Origin: an uncultured Lachnospiraceae bacterium
Lineage (GTDB): Bacteria; Bacillota; Clostridia; Lachnospirales; Lachnospiraceae
Length of the DNA: 37,632 nucleotides
Direction: 5' to 3'
NCBI GenBank assembly: GCA_900317475.1
Contig: ONGY01000027.1
Span: 1-37,632 of the forward strand
Shown: positions 8,332 through 16,548 of the stretch, piece by piece
Position numbering within the stretch: position 1 is the first letter of the stretch
Layout of the letters: every line of letters starts with the position of its first letter
Position numbers and translations under genes: made by a program
The notes under the pieces: model-generated
The model's database searches: none
Told to the model about the DNA's origin: nothing
What the model saw: the letters and a program-made list of their open reading frames with translations, nothing else

Positions 8332-8519
8332 AATCCCGTCCTCTTTGAATTTCCGGTCTCTTTTCTGCCTGCGGCATGTGTGACAGAACTTTCACAGGCA
8401 GAACATCCGCCGGATGCCTTTGTTTCCCCGCTGCCGCACTGCCCGTGTGCCTGCGGGTTGTTTCTCCCCTATATTCCTGCCATGAGGCATTCCTGGACTT
8501 TATGCGCCCCGCGGCCTCG

Positions 8520-8536
8520 TATAATTACTAATTATA
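8520..8536. promoter_or_regulatory. AT palindrome with back-to-back TATAAT
   Basis: The perfect 17-base palindrome TATAATTACTAATTATA puts a TATAAT hexamer on each strand, between the DUF362 start and the DUF6020 stop. I find no matching -35 at normal spacing on either strand, so it may be a -10 used with an activator, an operator, or chance in an AT-rich gap. Confidence 0.3.
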
Positions 8537-8561
8537 ATCGATTCTGTGCATCCGCGCTCTG

Positions 8562-8602
8562 AAAAAACACAGGAAACCAAAGGAGACCGCCCTTCGCCCT
8601 GT
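8562..8602 (-). terminator. Probable terminator of the DUF6020 gene
   Basis: On the minus strand ACAGG and CCTGT (8598-8602 and 8569-8573) can enclose an inner AAGG/CCTT stem, followed after one base by UUUUUU (A-run 8562-8567). The outer stem is only 5 bp, so the call is moderate. It lies 10 bases past the stop codon. Confidence 0.45.
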
Positions 8603-8611
8603 ACATCTCTC

Positions 8612-10333
8612 CTATTTTTCTTTCGAAGACCGTCCTTCTCCCAGAAGCAATACCGAAAGAACCGGCAGCAGACCCATGAACGGATAAATATACCGCGAGA
8701 TCACGCAGGGCCCGAGAAAAATCATCACAAGTTCTCCAAAGACCGGCACCGATACAAGGAATGCTCTCTTCCTCTTCCGCACCAAAAGCGCAATCGGAAG
8801 CATAAACGCTCCGAGGCACCACAAGAGCGGAGAGAAAAGATACTTTACAAGCGGGATCTTCCGATATACACAGTCCGTGCAGATCGCTTCGTAGAAACTC
8901 CGCACTGCCGGCGCGAAATTGTCCCTCTCCACAAAATCGTAAGCCACGAAAACCGGCTCGGCATCCGTCACGATATAGCAGACACGATTCCGCCACCAGT
9001 CCCTGTAAACTTCGAGATGCGACACATCATCCGGATACCAGGCTCCCATCGTCTGGTAAAGAAACGCCGCTGCATAAGCCCCCGGCGATTCGATTCCGAT
9101 GCGGAGCCAGACCTTAAAGAACTCTGAGCGGTTCTCAGCATACTCTTCATTGTTGAAATACTGCTTTACACCGTCTGAAATCGACGGGCGGTACTGATTG
9201 AGTCCGAATTCGGATATATATTTCTCCACATCATTCAGATCATCCTCCTTCAGCGAATTTCCGCCGCTCTTATACGCCCGCGCAATCTGCTGCAGCGGAA
9301 GCGACAGCGCTTCCGCCGCCTCCCCTTTTCCGGCATTTGTAATCTTTATAAGATATGCATCTGTTCCCTTGTAAACCAAAATCATGACCAGCAGAAAAAC
9401 GGCCATCGCAGAAAGACAGACAGAATCTTTTCGGCCCCGTTTCAAACTTACAGCCGCCGCGGCAGCAGAGATGACCAGAAATACGAGAAGCAGAAGCATC
9501 ATATAGAGCCCGTTCTTCCGGAAGAGCGTCATCATTACACCGTCAAAACCCAGGAGAACCCTTTGCAGAAAGAAAAGAATCCGGGCCCGGGATCCCGCCA
9601 TTTCCTTTCTCTCATCGGAGTCAGGAGATGCAGGAATGAGAATGTCTGACAGGCGCAGCAGAAAAAGAACCGCAAAGGCAGTGAAATAAATGTCTTTGGT
9701 CGTCGTAACTGCCATCACCGGATGGACCGGAAACAGAGCAAACCACAGAAGCATTGTGACAATCCCCGCCTTCGATGCTCCTCTTTTTGCCGCGAATCGG
9801 ACAGCGGATGCGTACGCATAGGCGAGGAAAAGAGCCTGCAGTGCGGAATAAACAGCCATTCCATCCACTGGAATTCCATGCGCTTTCAGAAAAACTCCCA
9901 GGTTATAACACCGCCCGAGGAGAATTGTGTGAAGAAGCGGGTGATGACTGTTAAAGACACCGGTTGTGTACTGAATGAGCTGAGGTTCACCATCATAGGA
10001 ATAATTGGCAGGATAATAGGCAAGCCAGCAGGGAAACCAGGCTGCCGCGATGACAGCAAAGGAAATAAAGAAAAAACGAATGGAAGTAAAGAAGACAGGT
10101 GCCTTCTTCGCCCCGCGTCCGGTAAAAAGGAAACGGGAACCGATGTACCAGCCCGCTGCCAGTATCAGTACGAGAACTGCAGCTGCCGCAAGTCCGGAAA
10201 GAATGGCAGAAAGAAGCATCGAACGAATCCCCATACCGGCTCCGTCCGCATGCGCTTCCAGTATCTTCCCAAGCATCTCTCCTGCCGCTGTGATCAATCC
10301 CGCTGAAAGCAGCAGCCAAATCCGCTTTTTCAT
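8612..10333 (-). CDS. DUF6020-type polytopic membrane protein
   Basis: A large integral membrane protein (573 aa from the ATG at 10331-10333) with about ten hydrophobic segments. It contains a conserved extracytoplasmic-looking stretch (WLAYYPANYSYDGEPQLIQY, then NSHHPLLHTILLG) and TTKDIYFTAFAVLFLLRL, which I recognise as the DUF6020 group, distantly like GT-C glycosyltransferases. No function is established. The frame is open 50 codons further upstream, but that stretch is very Arg-rich and looks non-coding. The chosen ATG has AAAAGG directly against it, which is too close for a good site. A separate 28-codon ORF (10350-10436) with a good AAGGAG site ends 16 bases before this ATG and could couple translation, or the true N-terminus could be frameshifted. 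Function and start are both uncertain. Confidence 0.75.
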   Translation of the reverse strand: MKKRIWLLLSAGLITAAGEMLGKILEAHADGAGMGIRSMLLSAILSGLAAAAVLVLILAAGWYIGSRFLFTGRGAKKAPVFFTSIRFFFISFAVIAAAWFPCWLAYYPANYSYDGEPQLIQYTTGVFNSHHPLLHTILLGRCYNLGVFLKAHGIPVDGMAVYSALQALFLAYAYASAVRFAAKRGASKAGIVTMLLWFALFPVHPVMAVTTTKDIYFTAFAVLFLLRLSDILIPASPDSDERKEMAGSRARILFFLQRVLLGFDGVMMTLFRKNGLYMMLLLLVFLVISAAAAAVSLKRGRKDSVCLSAMAVFLLVMILVYKGTDAYLIKITNAGKGEAAEALSLPLQQIARAYKSGGNSLKEDDLNDVEKYISEFGLNQYRPSISDGVKQYFNNEEYAENRSEFFKVWLRIGIESPGAYAAAFLYQTMGAWYPDDVSHLEVYRDWWRNRVCYIVTDAEPVFVAYDFVERDNFAPAVRSFYEAICTDCVYRKIPLVKYLFSPLLWCLGAFMLPIALLVRKRKRAFLVSVPVFGELVMIFLGPCVISRYIYPFMGLLPVLSVLLLGEGRSSKEK

Positions 10334-10532
10334 CCTTTTCTGCGGTGACTCAGCCCCGATTTCTTTGTTCCCATGATGCTCTGTCCGGGTGATGAGTCTC
10401 CTCTCCTTCCGTCTTCTGCAGGGCCATCGATTCCATCTGCAGCTCCTTTTTCGAGTATACGCCTGTGGCCCTCTGGAAGTCATAGTTTTTTAGCAGTTCC
10501 CGTTCCTAAGATTTCACTAATAATCGTTGCAG

Positions 10533-10561
10533 TTGACTAATCGAAGGGCCGGGTGTAATGA
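10533..10561 (+). promoter_or_regulatory. Promoter of the riboswitch-mntP transcript
   Basis: TTGACT (10533-10538), a 17-base spacer and TAATGA (10556-10561); TGTAAT two bases earlier is an alternative -10. Transcription would start at about 10568-10570, right at the 5' edge of the aptamer. Confidence 0.55.
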
Positions 10562-10570
10562 TTCGATGCA

Positions 10571-10697
10571 ATGAGGGAGTAGCAAGCACCCCCGTGCAGT
10601 AAGTCAACATACTGGTTTTTCAGAACCTGGCTTACTTTAAATTGCGAGACTCATGTGTACCGTCTTCGGCTATGCATGGGTTTATCATCGGATAAAC
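10571..10697 (+). promoter_or_regulatory. yybP-ykoY (Mn2+) riboswitch
   Basis: The conserved GGGAGTAGC (loop L1) is followed by a small GCAC-CCCC-GTGC hairpin, then the P3/L3 arm AAGTCAACA ... GGCTTACTT, and finally GCGAGACTCAT, which closes P1 (ATGAG at 10571-10575 with CTCAT at 10650-10654). Order and motifs match the yybP-ykoY class, known to bind Mn2+ and control Mn exporters. A linker hairpin GTTTATC-ATCG-GATAAAC (10680-10697) and a strong terminator follow, and the regulated gene is mntP, as expected. Known members switch expression on at high Mn2+; here this would act through the terminator, but I could not derive the antiterminator by eye. Confidence 0.85.
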
Positions 10698-10736
10698 AAG
10701 GGACATGGCCATCACGGCCATGTCCCTTTATTTTTT
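10698..10736 (+). terminator. Riboswitch expression-platform terminator
   Basis: Perfect 13-bp stem AAGGGACATGGCC (10698-10710) / GGCCATGTCCCTT (10716-10728), loop ATCAC, followed by TA and TTTTTT. It lies between the Mn2+ aptamer and the mntP start codon, so it must be bypassed for expression. Confidence 0.9.
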
Positions 10737-10836
10737 GCAGAACCGGCAGTGCTGCGGACCGGAGACTTATCCCTGCCCTCAAGACACTGCAGAGCATATT
10801 CTGGTCAGAACTCTGCCAGGAAAGGATGAACAGCAA

Positions 10837-11502
10837 ATGTCGTTATCACTCGTTTTCAATAGTCTTCTGCTCGGCGTCGGCCTTGCGATGGATGCCTTCT
10901 CCGTTTCCATTGCAAACGGTCTTGCCGAACCGCACATGTCCCACAGCAAAATGAATGGTATCGCCGGCTGCTATGCTTTCTTTCAGTGGCTGATGCCGAT
11001 GATCGGCTGGTTCTGCGTCCACACAATCGCAGCCTATTTCACTGCATTTCAGAAATTCATTCCCTGGATCGCTCTGGGACTGCTTCTCTTCATCGGCATT
11101 CAGATGATCGTCGAGGGAATTCAGGACCGCAGGAAAGCAAACGAAAAGGATTGCTCTGCCGCCGTTCCCGGAACGGCTGAATCCTCCGCAGATGCTGCCT
11201 GTGAGGAGAAAGCTGACAATAATACTGTTTCCGACCGCCGACTCACACTGAGTCAGCTGATTCTTCAGGGAATTGCCACGTCCATCGATGCTCTTTCGGT
11301 CGGCTTCACCATTGCGGAATACAGAGCACTGGAAGCTTTCGGCAGTTCTGTCATCATTGCCGTCGTGACCTTCTTCATCTGCATGGGCGGTCTTCTCTTC
11401 GGCCGTAAATTCGGTGAGAAGCTCGCCGGAAGAGCAACCATTCTCGGCGGCCTGATTCTCATCGGCATCGGAGCCGAGATTTTCATCCGCGGTGTTTTTT
11501 GA
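10837..11502 (+). CDS. mntP: Manganese exporter MntP
   Basis: A small inner-membrane Mn2+ efflux pump of 221 aa with six predicted transmembrane segments in two homologous halves. Each half carries the family's acidic motif: GVGLAMDAFSVSIANGL (Asp19) and QGIATSIDALSVGF. The start ATG at 10837-10839 has AGGAAAGG upstream. A longer in-frame ORF from 10705 begins inside the terminator hairpin and is rejected. The loop between the halves (about residues 90-135) is longer and more charged than the ~190-aa family average. Control by the Mn2+ riboswitch directly upstream supports the function. The last 20 bases overlap the end of the convergent MATE 2 gene. Confidence 0.93.
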   Translation: MSLSLVFNSLLLGVGLAMDAFSVSIANGLAEPHMSHSKMNGIAGCYAFFQWLMPMIGWFCVHTIAAYFTAFQKFIPWIALGLLLFIGIQMIVEGIQDRRKANEKDCSAAVPGTAESSADAACEEKADNNTVSDRRLTLSQLILQGIATSIDALSVGFTIAEYRALEAFGSSVIIAVVTFFICMGGLLFGRKFGEKLAGRATILGGLILIGIGAEIFIRGVF

Positions 11503-12811
11503 GAAAATGAACAAGATACGGCAGTTCGAAACCAATCATGGCAATCCAGCCCAGGAGATAGGACCACGGTATTGCCTCAAATCCCATTCCAAAGAAGAAA
11601 ACCATGGGGAATTCGGCGGCGACCCGAACTCCCATGTTGATCATACTTGACACAAGCGTCACCCGAAGATCGCCGATCCCGCGGAAAAACCCCTGGATGC
11701 CGTTTGTGATGCCCGGCAGGATATACATGGCTGCGATGAGGTGGAGGTACTTTTCTCCCTCCAGAATGACATCCGGGTCCGAAGTGAAGAGCCGCATGAG
11801 TGCATTCGCACCGAAATACGTGATGAGCCCGATGGCGGCTCCGTAGATGAGTTCCCCGTACATGCCGATCCGATACGTAATCATGACGCGTCTTTTCTCG
11901 CCGGCACCGACGTTCTGCGCCATGACCGACGACATCGCATGGGCAAGATTCTGCTGCGGAATCATGGCGAAATCGTCAAAACGGTTTGTGGCATTGAAGG
12001 CTGCCGTCGCATTGACGCCCATGGTGTTGACAATTCCCTGCGTGCCAAGCTTTCCAAGCTGCACCGTGCTCTGCTGCATTGCACTCACAAATCCGAAGGA
12101 AATTGTCTTCCGGAGAAGACTTCTGTCGAATACAAGCCATCCGCGGCCGAGCCGCAGCTCCGGAATTTTTTTCTGTATATAAAAAAGAGAGAGAATCGCA
12201 CTTAAAGCCTCACAGAGCACCGTGCTGACCGCCGCTCCCTTCACTCCCATATCGAGCACGATGACAAAAAACATGTCGCCAAGAATGTTGAGCCCGGCGC
12301 TTACACCCAGAAAGATCAGCGGCGAAACACTGTCCCCCATCGCCCGCAGCATACTTGCAAGATAATTGTAGATAAAACTGAAAAGCAGGCCTGCCAGCAC
12401 GAGTCGGAAATACGAGACAGCCTCCTCCATAAACACAGATTCTACCTGCAGAAGAGCAAGAAGAGGCCTCGCAGAAACTATCATGCTGACAGCCGCCGCG
12501 AGGGTGAAGATGATTCCAGCGATCATTCCAGTACTCACCTGTCTTCTCAACACATCGATTTTCTTTGCGCCGTACAGGGTGCTCACGAGAATGCCGGCTC
12601 CGAGGCAGATCCCGTTCGTGAAGAGCAGTACCAGCGTCACGAGCGGATTCGTGGTTCCCACTGCCGCCAGCGCGCTCTTCCCGACATATTGTCCGACGAT
12701 CATGCTGTCAGCAGCGTTGTACGTGAGCTGAAGCAATGTTCCGATAATCAGTGGAATTGTAAAAGAAACAAGGGACCGGAGAATCGGTCCCTTGGTAAAA
12801 TCACGAGTCAT
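11483..12811 (-). CDS. MATE-family efflux protein (2)
   Basis: A 442-aa integral membrane antiporter with about 12 hydrophobic helices. Family sequence seen: GPILRSLVSFTIPLIIGTLLQLTYNAADSMIVGQYVG at the N-terminus, ASMLRAMGDSVSPLIF in the first half, and NGIQGFFRGIGDLRVTL in the second. The substrate is unknown. The ATG at 12809-12811 has GGAG seven bases upstream. It begins 17 bases after the L,D-transpeptidase stop, so the two form an operon; a link to cell-wall chemistry or lipid export is possible but unproven. The 3' end overlaps mntP by 20 bases on the opposite strand and I see no terminator between them. Confidence 0.92.
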   Translation of the reverse strand: MTRDFTKGPILRSLVSFTIPLIIGTLLQLTYNAADSMIVGQYVGKSALAAVGTTNPLVTLVLLFTNGICLGAGILVSTLYGAKKIDVLRRQVSTGMIAGIIFTLAAAVSMIVSARPLLALLQVESVFMEEAVSYFRLVLAGLLFSFIYNYLASMLRAMGDSVSPLIFLGVSAGLNILGDMFFVIVLDMGVKGAAVSTVLCEALSAILSLFYIQKKIPELRLGRGWLVFDRSLLRKTISFGFVSAMQQSTVQLGKLGTQGIVNTMGVNATAAFNATNRFDDFAMIPQQNLAHAMSSVMAQNVGAGEKRRVMITYRIGMYGELIYGAAIGLITYFGANALMRLFTSDPDVILEGEKYLHLIAAMYILPGITNGIQGFFRGIGDLRVTLVSSMINMGVRVAAEFPMVFFFGMGFEAIPWSYLLGWIAMIGFELPYLVHFLKKHRG

Positions 12812-12828
12812 TAAGGTTCTCCGCCTTC

Positions 12829-14589
12829 TTACTGACCTGCATCGGTGCTGCCTGCTGCCTGCGCTGCCTGTTCGGCCGCTGCGCTCTGGGCCGCCTGTGC
12901 AGCCTCCGTTGCATCCACGCTTGTACCCGTTCCGGATGCGTCCGTCGTTCCGGCCGCCGGAGCTTCAACAATCGTGGAACCGTCCGCACCGGTGATATGG
13001 CCGTCCGGATAGATGGTCGCACCGATTGCATACGAGACGCTGCCGTCTGCGTTCACCGAAGCACCGGTCGTATCGATGCCGTACTTCGCGGCGATTGCAT
13101 TTGCATTCGCGAGATACTCCGCATTCGCGGCCGCTTCCTCTTCCGTCTGCTCATCGACCTGGCCGAGATAAGCCTGCGCTTCTTCCTGTGTCATGCCGCC
13201 GTAGACGACGACCGGCATACCCTTCTCGACATACCCGAAAATGGTCTGTGCCGCACTGAGCGGAAGGTTGACACATCCGTGTGAGCCGCTCGCAAGGTAA
13301 ATCTCTCCGCCGAATTCACTTCTCCAGGTCGCGTCGTGCATGCCGACATTTCCGTTGAAAGGCATCCAATAGCTGACCGGCGAGACATAGTTTTCGCCGA
13401 CAAGCTTTGCGTCTCTCTCCTTATACGTGATGGGATACACACCATCCGGCGTCGCATTGCCTGCAGCCGCCTTTCCGGAGACACAGTCCGTATCGAATAC
13501 ACAGGACCCGTTCACCCACATATAAACATGCTGGGCGTCCAGATCGATCTCGACGTAAGTGCTTCCGATGTCACCGCCAAAACTTCCCTTGCCGCACTGA
13601 CTGTTGTCCCCGCGCGCAGCCGGTTCTTCCTGCCAGACAGCCGTCGCAGCATGCGTTCCGTCCGAGAAAGCGGTGATGATCGCCTGGGCTGTTTCATCCT
13701 CATTGAGCCACCAGCCGTATGTGCCTCCCGCTGTCGTGATCGTGTTCCCGTCATGCGTCGTGAATGTGCGGTTTGTGTAAATCGTATTGTATTCGTCCGC
13801 AAGAGAACTGACGTATTCGGAAACCTTCGATGAGTCGAGCGATGCCTTTTCGTCCGATACGACAAGCCAGTCCTTCAGCGTATCCTTCGAGATCGTGAGT
13901 GTATCGCCGGCTCCGATATCGAGAGTAAGATCCGAGGTAATCTCTGCATTCAGTTCATCGACCGTCTGCTGGAGAGAAGGATCATCCGATGTCACCGACG
14001 GCTTCTCATAGCATCCCGCCTCATCAAGATCAAGCGTTGTCTGAAGGCCGTTCACTGCCGCCGTCACTGCCTCGGTGACCTTTTCCTTATCTGCCTTGCT
14101 GCCCTGCGCCTCGACGACAACCTCGAAAGAATCGCCGTTCCAGCCGTAGGTCGCATCCATCGGGTCGGTAACGTTATCCTCGTCAAAGCAGGAAAGCCCG
14201 TCAATTGCTTCCGTGAGAGCATTCTGGTCATAGGACACAACCGCATCCGATACGAGCGCCGTATCCCGGAACAGACTTGCCGGCCAGGCAAATGCATTCT
14301 CTGTCTTCATAACATCCGAAATACCGGTACCGAAATCAGAAGACAGACCGATCTCCTCCGCCGTGATCGTATCTCTTTCGTTCCGGCGTCCGGTAATCGT
14401 AAGGACATACCCGGAGGCGCTGTCCTTCAGCTCAGACCCCACTGCTGCCGGGCTCTTCAAAGAGACATTGTTCCCGTTCAGTGTCGTACGAAACTGGAAG
14501 TGCCCGAGGAAAAACAGCGATATACCTATATATAAGGCGCCCACAGCCGCTGCTGCAATAATAATAATTTTCTTTACTTTACTGTTCAT
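12829..14589 (-). CDS. Membrane-anchored L,D-transpeptidase (YkuD)
   Basis: A cell-wall enzyme of 586 aa that forms 3-3 peptidoglycan cross-links or attaches proteins to the stem peptide. Order: short cytoplasmic Lys-rich end; one transmembrane helix (about 8-28); two extracellular stalk segments (about 30-330) of the kind annotated PG_binding_4 in such proteins; catalytic YkuD domain (about 345-463) with SGSHGCVNLP, Cys439 as nucleophile, His437, and an upstream GMHDA (His418). A tail follows (about 465-586) rich in Ala, Gln, Thr and Ser and probably unstructured. It is the N-out type common in Clostridia. The start at ATG 14587-14589 is forced by the helix but has no clear ribosome binding site. 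First gene of a pair with MATE 2. Confidence 0.92.
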   Translation of the reverse strand: MNSKVKKIIIIAAAAVGALYIGISLFFLGHFQFRTTLNGNNVSLKSPAAVGSELKDSASGYVLTITGRRNERDTITAEEIGLSSDFGTGISDVMKTENAFAWPASLFRDTALVSDAVVSYDQNALTEAIDGLSCFDEDNVTDPMDATYGWNGDSFEVVVEAQGSKADKEKVTEAVTAAVNGLQTTLDLDEAGCYEKPSVTSDDPSLQQTVDELNAEITSDLTLDIGAGDTLTISKDTLKDWLVVSDEKASLDSSKVSEYVSSLADEYNTIYTNRTFTTHDGNTITTAGGTYGWWLNEDETAQAIITAFSDGTHAATAVWQEEPAARGDNSQCGKGSFGGDIGSTYVEIDLDAQHVYMWVNGSCVFDTDCVSGKAAAGNATPDGVYPITYKERDAKLVGENYVSPVSYWMPFNGNVGMHDATWRSEFGGEIYLASGSHGCVNLPLSAAQTIFGYVEKGMPVVVYGGMTQEEAQAYLGQVDEQTEEEAAANAEYLANANAIAAKYGIDTTGASVNADGSVSYAIGATIYPDGHITGADGSTIVEAPAAGTTDASGTGTSVDATEAAQAAQSAAAEQAAQAAGSTDAGQ

Positions 14590-14996
14590 AGATTATTGAT
14601 GATATCTGCCGGAAACAATGCCGCATCTTAACTTTGCTGTTTCCGCATGATCAACAGTTTATTGATTTATGACTGATTGTCTGTTCACGTCATCCCGAGG
14701 TGAAGAAATCAATCCTGCTGTCCGGTAAACATTTACATCGGACCATCGCATCATAGCACTTTTCAACAAAAATGTGATTACATTTTTGTTACGTTTTCAT
14801 TTCACGGATGTGAAAAAATTATTATTTACTTTCCGGGTCGGTGCAAGCAGCTGTAAAAACGCGTTCCGCCGGGTATCTCGAAAAAAAGTCCTGCGCCGCC
14901 TGACGCAGGACTTTTCGTTCCGTTTATACAGATGCTGTACCGGCATTTCAAATGATCCGGGATACTTACTGCCGGTATTTACGCATCACCAGACGA
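14590..14996. other. Non-coding gap with two dyads and a terminator
   Basis: No gene is visible. Moving right, it holds the upstream region of the transpeptidase gene (candidate TTGATC-17-TTAAGA promoter in the minus-strand orientation, weak), a perfect dyad AACAAAAATGT-GATT-ACATTTTTGTT (14765-14790), a second dyad TTTCAC-GGAT-GTGAAA (14800-14815), and the terminator of the repeat-protein gene (14881-14915). Confidence 0.5.
14881..14915 (-). terminator. Terminator of the repeat-protein gene
   Basis: 12-bp stem AAAAGTCCTGCG (14884-14895) / CGCAGGACTTTT (904-915 of the same kilobase), followed on the minus strand by a run of seven U. About 80 bases after the stop of the 14997-16334 gene. Confidence 0.85.
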
Positions 14997-16334
14997 CTAC
15001 TTTGTTACCTTCAGTGCGTGCCATGTTGCGTCAGCACCATAACCGCAGGTGACGTGAACTGCATCGCCGGAATGAATGATACCGTTCGGGAAGCTTGTTG
15101 AATTCTCCATGCGGATCTTCATCTGGCCGCTGACCGTATTGAGGTATAAGACATTCACATCTGTTTGAGACGCGACCGTTCCATTGACATCAATCGTCAC
15201 ACTCGAATTAATGCTCTGATCCGAATTCGTCGCTGCCGCAGCAGAGATTTTGCCTGCATGCAGATAGGCGTCGCTGCCGCGATAATAGGCAACATAATAT
15301 TTGTTTCCGGTGACGATCGTTCTCGCCTCGGAGCCGTCTGTAGATGCGTCCAGCTTGATCTGCATCTGGCCGCTCTTCGTATTAAGATAAAGAAGGGATG
15401 AGGTACTGTTTGATGCAGCTGTTCCGCTGACCACCGGCAGCGTCGTTCCGTTCACGGTGACCTGTGTCGTGCTGTCATTCATGGTCGCGGAAGGTACGGT
15501 GCCCTTCTCGGGCGAGATGGAGACCGCATGCCAGTATGCATCGGAACCATAGCCGATGACGGCAGTCACCTTCTGTCCGGGAGTGACAACCTTGGTGGTA
15601 ATGGAAACGGTCCTGTCCATCCGAATCTGCATTAACCCACTCGACGTAGAAAGATACAGAACATCAGGCGTAGAAGAACTTCCCACCGTTCCGCTGACGG
15701 TAAGCGTGTTCGCAGTGCTTACGGAAGCTTTCCACGCGTCAGTCGAGCTGTCTGCGACGATTTTGGCTGCATGAAGATAAGCGTCGCTTCCGCGATAATA
15801 ATAGACCTTCGCGCTGAGTCCGCTCTTCACGAGACGGCACTGAGAAGCATCCGTTTTGTCATCGATCTTGATCTGCATCTGCCCGCTCGAAGTATTGAAA
15901 TAGATCATGGAGCTGGTGCTGTTTGCCGCGATGGTTCCACTGACCGACGGATAACTTGATGTCTGTCCTGAAGTTCTGTTCGCGGATGAGGACGATGATG
16001 AGCCGGTCCCGTCTGAAACCTTGCTCGCATGAAGATATGCATCATCTCCGCGATAATAGGTAACCGTCACCGTCTGTCCGCCGACAAGAACACGGCACTC
16101 ACTGAAATCCGTTCCGGAATCAAGCTTGATCTTCATCTGTCCGCCGCTCGTGTTGAGAAGCAGCAGACTCTGCGTTGAATTCGATGCGACAATTCCGGTC
16201 GCTTTATTCTCCTCCGCAGCCTGCGCATCCAGTGAATTGATCTCAAGTGTCATCACCGTGAAGATCACTCCGAGAATAATACTGACAAACCGAAAGAAGT
16301 TCTTCTTCTCAAAGAAACTATTCTTTCTTTTCAT
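14997..16334 (-). CDS. Exported protein made of five ~60-residue repeats
   Basis: I do not recognise the family. The 445-aa product has an N-terminal export signal (Lys/Arg-rich start, hydrophobic 14-30, likely cleavage after AQAA near 40) and then five copies of one module at about 46-106, 131-192, 212-273, 301-363 and 382-443. Each runs G-T-x-A-S-N-S-T-x-x-L-L-Y-L-N-T-x-S-G-Q-M-x-I-[KR]-[ILM]-[DE] and closes with Y-R-G-S-D-A-Y-L-H-A (modules 1, 2, 4) or G-Y-G-[SA]-D-A-x-W-H-A (modules 3, 5). Linkers are Ser/Thr-rich. This suggests a surface or secreted beta-rich binding protein. It has a strong GGAGGAGGG site, its own promoter and its own terminator, so it is a single-gene unit. Confidence 0.85.
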   Translation of the reverse strand: MKRKNSFFEKKNFFRFVSIILGVIFTVMTLEINSLDAQAAEENKATGIVASNSTQSLLLLNTSGGQMKIKLDSGTDFSECRVLVGGQTVTVTYYRGDDAYLHASKVSDGTGSSSSSSANRTSGQTSSYPSVSGTIAANSTSSMIYFNTSSGQMQIKIDDKTDASQCRLVKSGLSAKVYYYRGSDAYLHAAKIVADSSTDAWKASVSTANTLTVSGTVGSSSTPDVLYLSTSSGLMQIRMDRTVSITTKVVTPGQKVTAVIGYGSDAYWHAVSISPEKGTVPSATMNDSTTQVTVNGTTLPVVSGTAASNSTSSLLYLNTKSGQMQIKLDASTDGSEARTIVTGNKYYVAYYRGSDAYLHAGKISAAAATNSDQSINSSVTIDVNGTVASQTDVNVLYLNTVSGQMKIRMENSTSFPNGIIHSGDAVHVTCGYGADATWHALKVTK

Positions 16335-16431
16335 AAAACCCTCCTCCTTCCTTGCAGGTATGTAACCGGCACCTTTGCCGGAGACATCAGGACTTTGCTC
16401 TGTGTTTAAACTGTATTAATCCAGTGCATAC

Positions 16432-16460
16432 AATATAGCATTCTATATAAGGACTTGCAA
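16432..16460 (-). promoter_or_regulatory. Promoter of the repeat-protein gene
   Basis: On the minus strand TTGCAA (16455-16460), a 17-base spacer and TATATT (16432-16437). The leader is about 90 bases and contains a tight hairpin CCGGCA-AAGG-TGCCGG (16367-16382) just ahead of the ribosome binding site. Confidence 0.65.
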
Positions 16461-16548
16461 GGTAGATATAATGATGTAAACTCTCTTCGGCTGAACTCGG
16501 CTGTATCTGCATCATCCTGTCTGCCCTGAGCGCTTCTTACCGTCTCAT

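Noticed and set aside
10705..10836. N-terminal extension of MntP
   Set aside because: The frame is open to 10705, but that ATG lies inside the riboswitch terminator hairpin and the added 44 residues do not resemble MntP; ATG 10837 gives the family N-terminus.
16340..16430. Cyclic-di-GMP riboswitch in the leader of the repeat-protein gene
   Set aside because: GAGCAAAG and a following CTCCGGCA hairpin vaguely recall GEMM-I, but the core GACGCAAAGCC and receptor sequences do not match and the second helix is absent.
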